Assembly: GCF_004345855.1 (NCBI RefSeq) | Contig: NZ_SLXN01000003.1 | Span: 372,001 to 436,000, forward strand | Length of the DNA: 64,000 bases | Reading direction: 5' to 3' | Origin: Sphingomonas sp. BK235 | GTDB taxonomy: Bacteria; Pseudomonadota; Alphaproteobacteria; Sphingomonadales; Sphingomonadaceae | Part shown: in pieces, positions 1 to 8,597 of the stretch | How the letters are laid out: every line of letters begins with the position of its first letter | How positions within the stretch are numbered: position 1 is the first letter of the stretch | Translations under genes and position numbers: made by a program | The notes under the pieces: generated by a model | What the model was told of the DNA's origin: nothing | The model's database searches: none | The model's input: only the letters and a program-made list of their open reading frames with translations

Positions 1-206
1 GCGAGGCGAGCCGGGCGGCGGTGCAGGCGCGCGGTCAGCGCGACGTGGCGCTGCGCAGCGCGCTCGCCAGCCTGGAGCAGACGCGCGCGCACCTCGCCGC
101 CAACCGCGACATGCCGGCCGAGGCGCGGCGCGACGCGGTGCAGGGCATCGAGGAAGCGATCCGCGAGATGCGCGACGACATGCGGGCCGACCGCGACGGG
201 GACTGA
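1..206 (+). CDS. C-terminal end of an unidentified protein (partial)
   Basis: An open frame enters from the left edge and stops with TGA at 204-206. About 68 residues are visible. They are rich in Arg, Glu, Asp and Ala and look like one or two amphipathic helices, ending in a strongly charged tail (RADRDGD). No domain can be recognised from this piece. A GTG at 21 could serve as a start, but the frame stays open to the first base, so truncation by the window edge is more likely. The next gene starts 50 bp downstream on the same strand. Confidence 0.5.
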   Translation, partial: EASRAAVQARGQRDVALRSALASLEQTRAHLAANRDMPAEARRDAVQGIEEAIREMRDDMRADRDGD

Positions 207-255
207 GCCGCACCATGCTTGCTTCGCCGTCGCGCAGCCGCCATCTGGTGGCGCG

Positions 256-1119
256 ATGGCGAAGCCTCCTCCCACCGGCGTGGCCGTGCCGCTCGAGCCG
301 CTCGTCACCCGCGTGCTGGCGCCCAATGCCTCGGCCTATACCTATACCGGGACGCAGACCCATATCGTCGGCACCGACGATCTCGCGGTGGTCGACCCCG
401 GCCCCGACGACCCCGCCCATCTCGACGCGCTGCGCGCCGCGATCGCGGGCCGGCCGGTGTGCGCGATCCTGATCACGCACCATCATCGCGACCATTCGCC
501 CGCGTCGCGTGCGCTGGCCCGCGCCACCGGGGCGCCGATCGTCGGCCCCGCGCCGCTGGTGCGCGGCGAGAGCAGCGCGGGCGCTCAGCTCGATGCCGCC
601 TTCGACCGCGACTATGCCCCTGATCGCGTGCTGGCCGACGGCGAGACTGTGAGCGGCGCTGGCTGGACGCTCGGCGCGATCGCCACGCCGGGCCATACCA
701 GCCAGCACCTCGCCTACGCGCTGGCGGAGAGCGGGGCGCTCTTCTCGGGCGATCACGTGATGGGCTGGGCCACCAGCGTGATCTCGCCGCCCGACGGCGA
801 CATGGGCGAGTATCTCGCCAGCCTCGAGCGGCTGCTCGGGCGCGACGACCGCGTCTACTACCCCGGCCACGGCGAGGCGGTGGAGCGGCCGCAGCGGCTG
901 GTGCGCGGCATGTTGGGGCACCGCAAGCAGCGCGAGGGGCAGATCGTCCGGCTGCTCACCGCCGCGCCGCACAGCGTCGCCGCGCTGATCGAGCGCATGT
1001 ACGTCGGGCTCGATCCGCGGCTGGCGGGGGCGGCGGCACGTTCGGTGCTGGCGCATCTGATCGATCTGGAGCGCCGCGGTGTGGTGACGCAGGAGGAGGG
1101 CGCGTGGCGGATCATCTGA
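256..1119 (+). CDS. MBL-fold metallo-hydrolase (LACTB2-like)
   Basis: A 287-residue metallo-beta-lactamase-fold hydrolase, probably a cytoplasmic zinc enzyme of the LACTB2/glyoxalase II-like branch. The metal motif THHHRDH lies at residues 74-80. Further ligands fit His147 (TPGHT), Asp166 (FSGDH) and His205 (YPGHG). The last 70 or so residues form a small helical, winged-helix-like tail found in this branch. There is no signal peptide. Its 3' end overlaps the following DUF4230 gene by 16 bp, so the two are probably co-transcribed. The substrate cannot be told from sequence; RNA, nucleotide or thioester hydrolysis are all known in this superfamily. Confidence 0.85.
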   Translation: MAKPPPTGVAVPLEPLVTRVLAPNASAYTYTGTQTHIVGTDDLAVVDPGPDDPAHLDALRAAIAGRPVCAILITHHHRDHSPASRALARATGAPIVGPAPLVRGESSAGAQLDAAFDRDYAPDRVLADGETVSGAGWTLGAIATPGHTSQHLAYALAESGALFSGDHVMGWATSVISPPDGDMGEYLASLERLLGRDDRVYYPGHGEAVERPQRLVRGMLGHRKQREGQIVRLLTAAPHSVAALIERMYVGLDPRLAGAAARSVLAHLIDLERRGVVTQEEGAWRII

Positions 1120-1811
1120 CCGGGCTGGGCAAGCTGCTGGTGTCGCTCGCGATTGCCACGGCGATCCTGGTCGCGACCTTCGTCGGCTATCGTTATTATG
1201 CCGAGCGATACGCGGTGACGACCGACGACGACGGTGTCGCGGTGGCGCGGGTCGTCGCCGGGCGCTTGTACGGCAGCAGCGACCTGCGCGTCAGCCATCT
1301 CGCCGGCACGGTCCAGTCGACCGCGTCCACCACCCGGATGTGGGGCTGGATGCGCTACGTGCGGCTGATCAAGGCGCCCTATGACGTCGATTACTTCGTC
1401 AACCTCGGCGCGCTGGCACCGCGCGACTTCCGCTATGATGCGCGCCGGCGCACCTTGTTGGTCGAGGTGCCCGACGTCGTCGTCGGCAACCCCAATGTCG
1501 ACGAGAGCCGCGTCACGCTCGACACCACCACCGGCTTCCTGCCGCCGCGCGGCGCGATGGCCGAGCTGCAGAAGATGGTCTCGGCCAAGGCGACGAACGT
1601 GGTCGCCGCCAAGGCGCGCGAGCCCGAGAACATGCGCAAGGCGCGCGAGAACGGCCGCGCCGCGCTGGAGCGGCTGTTCGCGGGCAGCCTCGACGCCGCC
1701 GGACTGCCCGTGACCGTGACGGTGCGCTTCGCCGGCGAGCCGCGCGACGGTAACAGCGAGCGCTGGGACCTCACCCGCTCGCTCGAGGAAGTGCTCGGCA
1801 ACAGCAGCTGA
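1104..1811 (+). CDS. DUF4230 domain membrane-anchored protein
   Basis: A 235-residue protein with one N-terminal membrane segment (about residues 9-27) followed by a soluble, probably periplasmic domain that resembles DUF4230. That domain has an early beta-rich half and a late helix rich in charged residues (about 150-195). The ATG lies inside the preceding MBL gene (16 bp overlap). This start is favoured because it gives a normal signal-anchor. The function of the family is unknown. The gene ends 37 bp before the nadA start, so all three may form one transcript. Confidence 0.75.
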   Translation: MADHLTGLGKLLVSLAIATAILVATFVGYRYYAERYAVTTDDDGVAVARVVAGRLYGSSDLRVSHLAGTVQSTASTTRMWGWMRYVRLIKAPYDVDYFVNLGALAPRDFRYDARRRTLLVEVPDVVVGNPNVDESRVTLDTTTGFLPPRGAMAELQKMVSAKATNVVAAKAREPENMRKARENGRAALERLFAGSLDAAGLPVTVTVRFAGEPRDGNSERWDLTRSLEEVLGNSS

Positions 1812-1848
1812 CTTGATCCGGCGGCGCTGCCGGGCCATCTGCGCAGCC

Positions 1849-2847
1849 ATGGACCAGCCGACCAGCCTCGCCGGGCTCGACCTGCGCGCCGAGATCGATC
1901 GCCTCCGCAAGGAGCGCAACGCCGTGATCCTCGCGCATTACTATCAGAAGCCCGAGATCCAGGACCTGGCCGACTTCGTCGGCGACAGCCTCGACCTCAG
2001 CCGCAAGGCGCAGGCGACCGACGCCGACGTGATCGCCTTCTGCGGCGTGCGCTTCATGGCCGAGACCGCCAAGATCCTGTCGCCGCACAAGACGGTCGTG
2101 CTGCCCGACATGGACGCGGGCTGCTCGCTCGAGGACAGCTGCCCGCCCGAGCAGTTCGCCGCCTTCCGCGCGCAGCACCCTGACGCGATCGCGCTGACCT
2201 ACATCAACTGCTCGGCCGCGGTGAAGGCGCTGAGCGACGTCATCGTCACCTCCTCCTCGGCCGAGACGATCCTCGCCAAGATCCCCGCGCATCAGAAGAT
2301 CATCTTCGGCCCCGACCGCAACCTCGGCGGCTATCTCGCGCGCAAGACCGGGCGCGACCTGATCCTGTGGCCGGGCGTGTGCATCGTCCACGAGGCGTTC
2401 AGCGAGACCGAGCTGCTCAAGCTCAAGGCCGAGCACCCCGGCGCGCCGGTAGCGGCGCATCCCGAATGCCCCGCGGTGATCCTCGACCACGCCGATTATG
2501 TCGGCTCGACTCGCGGGATCCTCGATTATGCGATGGCGATGCCGGGCGAGACGCTGATCGTCGCGACCGAGCCGCACATCATCCACCAGATGGAGAAGGC
2601 GCTGCCGGGCAAGACCTTCATCGGCGCGCCGGGTGCCGACGGCAATTGCAACTGCAACATCTGCCCGTACATGGCGCTCAACACGATGGAGAAGCTCTAT
2701 CTCGCGCTGCGCGACCTGACCCCGCGGATCGAGATCGAGGAGGGGCTGCGGCTGCGCGCGAAGAAGAGCCTCGACGCGATGCTGAGCATGGCGGGTGCCA
2801 CGGTGGGGCAGGGCGATCTAAGCAAGGTGAAGGTGACGGGGGACTGA
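1849..2847 (+). CDS. nadA: quinolinate synthase NadA
   Basis: Condenses iminoaspartate with dihydroxyacetone phosphate to quinolinate, the second step of de novo NAD synthesis in the cytoplasm. The protein has 332 residues from the ATG at 1849; an in-frame TTG at 1813 would add 12 Arg-rich residues and is less likely. Family hallmarks are visible: the AHYYQKPEIQ start of the first domain (about 29-38), the TYINCSAAVK segment with a conserved Cys near 121, an HPECP Cys near the middle, and the C-terminal NCNICPYM segment. These Cys positions fit ligation of the [4Fe-4S] cluster. nadB and nadC are not in the window. Confidence 0.95.
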   Translation: MDQPTSLAGLDLRAEIDRLRKERNAVILAHYYQKPEIQDLADFVGDSLDLSRKAQATDADVIAFCGVRFMAETAKILSPHKTVVLPDMDAGCSLEDSCPPEQFAAFRAQHPDAIALTYINCSAAVKALSDVIVTSSSAETILAKIPAHQKIIFGPDRNLGGYLARKTGRDLILWPGVCIVHEAFSETELLKLKAEHPGAPVAAHPECPAVILDHADYVGSTRGILDYAMAMPGETLIVATEPHIIHQMEKALPGKTFIGAPGADGNCNCNICPYMALNTMEKLYLALRDLTPRIEIEEGLRLRAKKSLDAMLSMAGATVGQGDLSKVKVTGD

Positions 2848-2857
2848 CCCCGGCGCG

Positions 2858-3514
2858 TCAGAGACCGTCGGCGGTGGTGCATTTCTCCTTGGCGGGAAAT
2901 TTGTCGACCGCGGAAGGTGACTGGAACTGGGTGTTGCGCGCGCGATAGGTCGCGGTGCGCGTGATCGCGGTGCCGAGGTTCAGCCAGCCGAACGGTCGCC
3001 GGCTGAACAGCGGGCGGTAATCGTAGGTCACCTGGACGTGGAACAGGATCTCGTCGAGCGGGAGCACGCGCCCGGCTGGCAGCGCGGCGATCGGATTGCT
3101 CTTCGCGCAGCCGAGCAGCGGCACCGCGGCGATGTAATTGCCGTCGAAGCGCTGCCACAGGAAGCGGCTCTCGACCACGCCGTCGCCGTCATTGTCGGTG
3201 CCCTTGACGCTGCTGATGACGACGCGACCGTAGTTGCGCAGGTCGAATGGGCGCGCGGTGATGTCGATCGCGCTGAACAGGTCGTAGATCTGCTTCTCGC
3301 TCGCCCCGACCGAGCCGACCCCGCTCTGCGCGACCAGATCCGCGGTCATCGACGCGAGTCGCTGGGTGCGGTTGTTGGCCAGCACCCAATGCGCGAACTC
3401 GAGCCCCGACAGCACGAAGCCGAGGAACAGCGGCAGCGCGAGCGCGAGCTCGATCATCGCGACCGCGCGGCGCTCGCGCACCAGCCGGTGCCAGTGAGCC
3501 AGGATGCGGCTCAC
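2858..3514 (-). CDS. TadE/TadG-like pilus assembly protein
   Basis: A 218-residue protein of the TadE-like family, the minor pseudopilins used by Flp/Tad pilus systems. A short basic N-terminus leads to the sequence MIELALALPLFLG and a membrane helix (about residues 20-42), which is the typical TadE signal region with its glutamate. The rest is a periplasmic domain with two cysteines towards the C-terminus. I place the start at the GTG at 3514, because GTGA overlaps the stop of the upstream TadE-like gene by 4 bp. Longer readings run through that gene in the wrong frame. It is the last gene of a three-gene operon; no tadABC or prepilin peptidase genes are nearby. Confidence 0.75.
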   Translation of the reverse strand: MSRILAHWHRLVRERRAVAMIELALALPLFLGFVLSGLEFAHWVLANNRTQRLASMTADLVAQSGVGSVGASEKQIYDLFSAIDITARPFDLRNYGRVVISSVKGTDNDGDGVVESRFLWQRFDGNYIAAVPLLGCAKSNPIAALPAGRVLPLDEILFHVQVTYDYRPLFSRRPFGWLNLGTAITRTATYRARNTQFQSPSAVDKFPAKEKCTTADGL

Positions 3515-4089
3515 GAGCTGCGGCTCACGGCTTCGTTGCGGACGACGGTGGAGGCGGAGAGCTCGACCAGCGACCCCATCGCCCATTGCGTGCCGAGAAA
3601 GCCGAACAGCACCTTCTTGGGATAGCGCACGGTGATGCTCAGCACGTCGCCGGCGCCGCCCATCGTTCCCGTGATCGGGGTGGCGGGGTCCCATTTGCCG
3701 TTCTTGTTGCGGTCGGTGAAGGTCTCGCCCAGGTCATATTGGCCGTTGCGGTTGGCGTCGTTGTAGACCTCGGGGTAGGCCGTGCTGAAATCGGCGAAGA
3801 CGCGCGTCTCGATCGTCATGGATCGGCCGGTGGCGAGCGGGAAGGTGCCCATCGCGCGGGTGATGCTCTGTTTCATGACGGCGTCGCGCTGGTTCTCGGC
3901 GTCGTCGATGCTGGCGGTGGCAATCCGCGCCGCCTCGACCACCGCCCCCTCGAGCACGACGCGCGCGACCAGCATATGGCCGAGCTCGATCGTGCCGCAG
4001 ATCAGCGACAGCACCAGCGGCAGGATCAGCGCGAACTCGACGACGCTGACGCCGCGGCGGTCGCGCAGCAAGGCGAGGGCGCGCGTCAT
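3511..4089 (-). CDS. TadE-like protein with two EF-hand-like loops
   Basis: A 192-residue TadE-like pseudopilin. The N-terminus RRGVSVVEFALILPL followed by a hydrophobic helix (about 13-35) is the family signature. In the second half, residues 111-134 contain two consecutive loops, DANRNGQYDLGE and DRNKNGKWD. Their Asp/Asn spacing matches calcium-binding (dockerin or EF-hand-like) loops. The ATG overlaps the stop of the upstream VWA gene by 4 bp and its own stop overlaps the next gene by 4 bp, so all three are coupled. Calcium could stabilise the periplasmic domain or an assembled fibre; that is inference. Confidence 0.78.
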   Translation of the reverse strand: MTRALALLRDRRGVSVVEFALILPLVLSLICGTIELGHMLVARVVLEGAVVEAARIATASIDDAENQRDAVMKQSITRAMGTFPLATGRSMTIETRVFADFSTAYPEVYNDANRNGQYDLGETFTDRNKNGKWDPATPITGTMGGAGDVLSITVRYPKKVLFGFLGTQWAMGSLVELSASTVVRNEAVSRSS

Positions 4090-5945
4090 TGCGTCAGGTG
4101 CAGGTCGACGAGCTCGGCGGCGACGTTCTGGAACGCGGCGTTGAGCTGGGTGGCATCGCTGGTCCGATACACGCGACCGGGCGCACAGGCGTTGAAGACG
4201 TTGTCGACCGCGGTGCTGTTCTTCACCAAAGTGATGATGTAGACGTCGGGGGCGTTATCTTCCCGTTGGATGTTGGCGCAGGTCTTCGCGAAACGACGCA
4301 GCATCTGTTCCTCGGCACTGTCGCTGGTCGAGGAAATCGATAGGTCAGACCAGCGACCGTACCAAGTGAAGGTTCGATTGAGATAGTTGTTCTGTGCCTC
4401 GGTCACTTCGTTGAGACCGTCGGTCATGAAGACGATGGCGCGGCGCGGCTTCTCGGCGGGCAGCCCGCTCGGCCGCGGGCGCGTGAAGACGTCATCGCGG
4501 ACGAGCAGGCGGTAACCCCACAGCAGGCCGGTGTGGTGAATCGTGCCGTTCGCCGGCTTGATCGCGGCGTTCTTGTCGCGAATGTAGGAGGTGTACTCCG
4601 CTTTGGTGCGATTGTAGAGCGGCAGCATCGCTTCCTCAGGGCACTGCCAATTGGGGCTGTTACCTGGCGTGTCGCCACTCGTCCTGACGACGGAATTACT
4701 GGGCTTGGCCGCCCAGGAGCTGTGCCTTGGCAGGCGGGTCCAGTCGACTTTCCAATTAACGCCGGTACGATCGCCGTCGCTAGAGGCGTAGTAACTGTCG
4801 TCCAACCTGCGGATCACGTCGTTCTGCGTGTTCGCGCTGCCATCCTCGTTCAACCCCATGTAATAGTCGTACAACCAGGAGCGATAGGCCGCGCTGTTGA
4901 CCAGTTTCTGCGCGCCTGCGGCGCCCTCGGGAGAGCCGTCGAGGCGATAGAGGTTCGAATTGCCGACGGCCTGATAATAGTCGCTGTCCTGATCGATAAG
5001 CTTGTTCGTGGGCACCTCGCCCTTGGACGGGTTCTTGAGCGCCGGGACGTAGATGGGCGGGATAAAATAGGGCGCGACCGCAGGGCTGCTCCCCTCGCCG
5101 GGAAGGATGCGGGTGACATCCCAGGCGTTCGGCTCGGAGACGAGGCGATTGGCGCTCAGATCGCGCACGGTGGCGTCGTTCATGACGCAACCCTTCCACG
5201 CATAGGGGTTGCCCGGCCAGGCGCCCCAATCGTTGACGAACCCGGCGTTGAAGCCGACCACGGGCGTGACGGAGTTGGGTCGCGCCTTCTCGAGCAACCT
5301 GCCGACGTTCACCGTGATGTCATAGGGAACGAAGCCGAGCGCGAGGTCCTTGCGCTGGGTGCCGCCCTGGAACAGGATGTCGACGAAGCTGTTCGACGCA
5401 TCCTTGAGCGCCTGGATCCGCGTCTTGCCGTTTGACAGAGAGTCCGCCATCGAGCCGGTGTTGTCGAGCACCACCATCACCTCGAGCGCGCGCGGCTGGA
5501 GTTCGGCCTTGGCGACGGCGCGCATCGTCACCTCGCGGAAGCCGAACAGCCGCATGAACGACATGTCGAGCGTCGCCGCGGCGTTGACGGTGGTGACATT
5601 GACACCGTTGATGACCGTGAAGGTCGGCGTGACGGTGACGTTGGTGGTGCCCATGTAAGCGGGCGAGCGGGAGAAATTCCCGTCGAAGTAGGATTCCACC
5701 TGCTTGGTGCGCGAATTGCCGCTGTTGTCGGTCACGCCGAAGGCGCGCGCGCCCGCCAGCGCCGCGGCGTCGACGCCGGCTTGCAGCTGGGTCTTGACGA
5801 TGTACATGCGGCCGGCGTCGATCGCGCTGCCGAGCGAGCCGATACCGACGACCAGCGCGGCCGCCATGATCCCCACGGTGGAGCCGCGGCGATCGCGCAG
5901 CAGCGCGCGCGGATGATCGAGGAACAAGCGTGGACGGTGGCGCAT
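4086..5945 (-). CDS. TadG-like protein with von Willebrand factor A domain
   Basis: A 619-residue protein, first gene of the TadG/TadE operon. The N-terminal region RRGSTVGIMAAALVVG with a helix (about 20-45) is the Tad-type membrane anchor. A VWA domain begins near 154 with a MIDAS-like DNTGS (161-165). It continues at about 502-575 with FMTDG and a YIITLV strand. Between these halves lies a long insertion (about 200-500) rich in Asn, Ser and Tyr, which is AT-richer than its surroundings. The start is set at the ATG at 5945, preceded by GGAAGAGA. Longer readings run antisense through the neighbouring gene. A role in surface adhesion or pilus assembly is likely but unproven. Confidence 0.8.
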   Translation of the reverse strand: MRHRPRLFLDHPRALLRDRRGSTVGIMAAALVVGIGSLGSAIDAGRMYIVKTQLQAGVDAAALAGARAFGVTDNSGNSRTKQVESYFDGNFSRSPAYMGTTNVTVTPTFTVINGVNVTTVNAAATLDMSFMRLFGFREVTMRAVAKAELQPRALEVMVVLDNTGSMADSLSNGKTRIQALKDASNSFVDILFQGGTQRKDLALGFVPYDITVNVGRLLEKARPNSVTPVVGFNAGFVNDWGAWPGNPYAWKGCVMNDATVRDLSANRLVSEPNAWDVTRILPGEGSSPAVAPYFIPPIYVPALKNPSKGEVPTNKLIDQDSDYYQAVGNSNLYRLDGSPEGAAGAQKLVNSAAYRSWLYDYYMGLNEDGSANTQNDVIRRLDDSYYASSDGDRTGVNWKVDWTRLPRHSSWAAKPSNSVVRTSGDTPGNSPNWQCPEEAMLPLYNRTKAEYTSYIRDKNAAIKPANGTIHHTGLLWGYRLLVRDDVFTRPRPSGLPAEKPRRAIVFMTDGLNEVTEAQNNYLNRTFTWYGRWSDLSISSTSDSAEEQMLRRFAKTCANIQREDNAPDVYIITLVKNSTAVDNVFNACAPGRVYRTSDATQLNAAFQNVAAELVDLHLTQ

Positions 5946-5999
5946 CTCGTCTCTTCCGATCCGCTCGCTCGGCGCGAACAGGGTGGAGGCGGGGGTAAC

Positions 6000-6674
6000 G
6001 TGAGCAAGGTTGATAATTTGCCAACGATGATCGACCCCGAGCGCGCGCTGGTGATCGGCTATGCTCCGGCGCACGCGCGCGCGGGCCTGGCGGCGCTGCT
6101 CGCGCTGGACGAGCGGCTCGGCACGATCCTGCGCACCACGCGCGAGCCGCTGGTCGGGCAGATGCGACTGACCTGGTGGCACGAGGCCTTGTCCGCGCTG
6201 GACGATGCGCCCGCGCCGGCCGAGCCCGTGCTCGGCGCACTCGCCGCGGCGGTGGTCCCGCAGGTGCGCGGCGCGACGCTGGCGGGGCTGGTCGAGGGGT
6301 GGGAGGCCTTGCTGGACCAGCCGCTCGGCGAGGCGGCGCTGGAGACTCACGCGCGCGCGCGCGGCGCGGGGCTGTTCGACGCGGCGGCGGTGCTGCTCGC
6401 CGGGGGCACGACCCCGTCGATCGCGCGCGCCGGGGAGGGCTGGGCGCTCGCCGATCTGGCGCGCCATCTCAGCACGGCCGCGCTGGCAGCGCGCGCGCAC
6501 GCGGCGGCGGAGACACGGCTGGCGGGGCTCACCGCGGCACGCTGGGCGGCGTCGACGCGCGCGCTCGGCGCGCTCGCGCTGCTGGCGCGACTCGATCTCG
6601 CCGCGTCGCCGCGCCCCGCGGGCCATCCCGCGCGCGCCGCGCGACTGCTTTGGCACCGGCTGTCAGGGCGATAG
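6000..6674 (+). CDS. squalene/phytoene synthase-like protein, probably non-catalytic
   Basis: A 224-residue protein resembling the trans-isoprenyl diphosphate synthase fold of squalene/phytoene synthases. It begins with a conserved LALDERLG...QMRLTWWHEAL segment (about residues 35-64), as in the family's first helices. The two Asp-rich DxxxD metal motifs of true synthases are absent, and the protein is about 50-80 residues shorter than an active enzyme. The closest functional parallel is the NDUFAF6-type complex I assembly factors (inference). I choose the GTG at 6000 because GGAGG lies 10 bp upstream; an ATG at 6027 is possible. The gene is divergent from the TadG operon, and the two starts are about 55 bp apart. 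Confidence 0.7.
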   Translation: MSKVDNLPTMIDPERALVIGYAPAHARAGLAALLALDERLGTILRTTREPLVGQMRLTWWHEALSALDDAPAPAEPVLGALAAAVVPQVRGATLAGLVEGWEALLDQPLGEAALETHARARGAGLFDAAAVLLAGGTTPSIARAGEGWALADLARHLSTAALAARAHAAAETRLAGLTAARWAASTRALGALALLARLDLAASPRPAGHPARAARLLWHRLSGR

Positions 6675-6738
6675 ATCGGCGCGCTTGCGCGGCGAGGCGG
6701 ACGCTGGATAGCCTCGGCGTCTCGGGGTGGAGGCGCGC

Positions 6739-7218
6739 ATGTGGCGATATGTGATGGGCGGGGTGGCAGCGATTCTGTTGCTCGCCGGCGGATGGATGAT
6801 CGTCCGCGGCCAGGCGCACGCCGACGCTCCGCTCGCCGCGGCGACTACACCCGCGCCCGCGCCCGCGGCGACGGCGCGCGCGGGCGACACGACCGCCGAG
6901 GCCGCGCCGCCCGACCTGCCCGCGGCGAGCGACGCGCAGCGCGCGCGGCAGCGGTTCGCCCGGTACGACCGCGACCGTGACGGCAAGGTGACTCGCGCCG
7001 AGTTTCTCGAGCCACGCCGCAAGGCCTTCGCCAAGCTAGACCGCGACGGCGACGGGCGGCTCAGCTTCGACGAATGGGCGGCGCGGACGGTCGACCGGTT
7101 CGGCGCGGCCGACCGCGACCACTCCGGCGCGCTGGACGCGCAGGAGTTCGCCGCGACCGCGCCCAAGCGCAAACCCCGCCGCGCCACGCCATGCCCCGAG
7201 CCGGCGCGCGAGGAGTGA
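6739..7218 (+). CDS. membrane-anchored EF-hand protein
   Basis: A 159-residue protein with an N-terminal hydrophobic helix (residues 4-22), an Ala/Pro-rich linker (about 30-65) and three EF-hand loops: 77-88 (DRDRDGKVTRAE), 101-112 (DRDGDGRLSFDE) and 125-136 (DRDHSGALDAQE). The first two have all canonical Asp and Glu ligands. The signal or anchor suggests a periplasmic calcium-binding domain. The start at 6739 is preceded by GGTGGAGG; a GTG at 6727 would place the start inside that ribosome-binding site. The C-terminus is basic and Pro-rich. The specific role is unknown. Confidence 0.82.
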   Translation: MWRYVMGGVAAILLLAGGWMIVRGQAHADAPLAAATTPAPAPAATARAGDTTAEAAPPDLPAASDAQRARQRFARYDRDRDGKVTRAEFLEPRRKAFAKLDRDGDGRLSFDEWAARTVDRFGAADRDHSGALDAQEFAATAPKRKPRRATPCPEPAREE

Positions 7219-7227
7219 GCGTCACCC

Positions 7228-8538
7228 TCAGCCGGCGATCCAGCCGGCGAGCGCGGCGCGCGCGCGGTCGGTGTAGAGCTTCTTGCGCTCCGCTTTCTTG
7301 GTGCGGCCCGGGATCGGCGGGAACAGGCCGAAATTGACGTTCATCGGCTGGTAGCTCTCGGTCGCGGCGCCGCCCGTGATATGCCCCAGCAGCGCCCCCA
7401 GCGCGGTCTCCGCTGGCGGCGGCGTCGGGGCGCCGCCGCGCAGCTCCGCCGCGGCGAACCGCCCCGCGAGCAGGCCGATCGCCGCGCTCTCGACATAGCC
7501 CTCGCACCCCGTGATCTGTCCCGCGAAGCGCAGATGCGGGCGCGACCGCAGCCGCAGCAGCGGGTCGAGCAGCTCGGGCGAGCGGATGAAGGTGTTGCGG
7601 TGCAGCCCGCCCAGCCGCGCGAACTCGGCCTTCTCCAGCCCCGGGATGGTGCGGAACAGCCGCACCTGCTCGGCGTGCTTGAGCTTGGTCTGGAAGCCGA
7701 CGATGTTCCACAAGGTGCCGTGCGCATTGTCCTGACGCAGCTGCACCGCGGCATAGGGCCAGCGCCCGGTGCGCGGGTCGTCGAGCCCGACGCCTTTCAT
7801 CGGGCCGAAGCGCAGCGTCTCGGGCCCGCGCTCCGCCATCACCTCGATCGGCATGCAGCCCTCGAAATAAGGGACGTTCTCCCACTCGCGATATTCGGTC
7901 TTCTCGCCGGCGAGCAGGCCGTCGACGAAGGCGTGATATTGATCCTTGTCGAGCGGGCAGTTGATGTAGTCGGTGCCGTCCCCCTTGTTCCAGCGGCTCT
8001 GGAACCAGGCGGTGTCGAGGTCGATCGACTCGCGGTGGACGATCGGCGCGATCGCGTCGAAGAAGGCGAGCGCGTCCTTGCCCGTCTCGCCCGCGATCTG
8101 CTGCGACAGCGTGGGCGCGGTGAGCGGGCCGGTGGCGACGATCGCGGGTGTATCGGGCAGCGTGTCGACCCGCTCGCGCACGATCGTGATGTTGGGATGC
8201 GCCGCGATCGCGGCGGTGACGCCCGCGGAGAAACCGTCGCGGTCCATCGCTAGCGCCGAGCCGGCGGGCACGCGGTGGCGATCGCCCTCGCGCAGGATCA
8301 GCGAGTCGAGCGCGCGCATCTCCTGGTGGAGCAAGCCCACCGCATTGTTCTCGGCGTCATCCGAGCGGAAGCTGTTCGAACAGACGAGCTCGGCGAGCCC
8401 GTCGCTATGGTGCGCGGGGGTCGTATTGCCGCCGCCGCGCATCTCGGAGAGGCGCACCCGCAGCCCCGCCTCGGCGAGCTGCCACGCCGCCTCGGAGCCG
8501 GCGAGCCCGCCGCCGATCACGTGAATGTCATGGTCCAT
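7228..8538 (-). CDS. trmFO: tRNA (uracil-54-C5)-methyltransferase TrmFO
   Basis: A folate- and FAD-dependent enzyme that makes ribothymidine at tRNA position 54 from methylene-THF. It has 436 residues, normal for the family. The FAD Rossmann motif [11 protein letters not shown] is at residues 9-19. The catalytic cysteines known from the family fit Cys53 in LVCSNSF and Cys228 in YFEGCMP. The C-terminal segment [12 protein letters not shown] is also characteristic. It lies on the minus strand between the convergent EF-hand gene and the divergent DUF488 gene. This organism therefore probably uses TrmFO for this tRNA modification. Confidence 0.95.
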   Translation of the reverse strand: MDHDIHVIGGGLAGSEAAWQLAEAGLRVRLSEMRGGGNTTPAHHSDGLAELVCSNSFRSDDAENNAVGLLHQEMRALDSLILREGDRHRVPAGSALAMDRDGFSAGVTAAIAAHPNITIVRERVDTLPDTPAIVATGPLTAPTLSQQIAGETGKDALAFFDAIAPIVHRESIDLDTAWFQSRWNKGDGTDYINCPLDKDQYHAFVDGLLAGEKTEYREWENVPYFEGCMPIEVMAERGPETLRFGPMKGVGLDDPRTGRWPYAAVQLRQDNAHGTLWNIVGFQTKLKHAEQVRLFRTIPGLEKAEFARLGGLHRNTFIRSPELLDPLLRLRSRPHLRFAGQITGCEGYVESAAIGLLAGRFAAAELRGGAPTPPPAETALGALLGHITGGAATESYQPMNVNFGLFPPIPGRTKKAERKKLYTDRARAALAGWIAG

Positions 8539-8597
8539 GCCGCGCGCGATAGCGGCTCATGCTTGCCTTGTCAGGAGCATGCGCCCAGCGTGCGACC

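Noticed and set aside
6000..6674. Active phytoene or squalene synthase
   Set aside because: No DxxxD metal motifs are visible and the protein is short, so I call it a likely non-catalytic relative.
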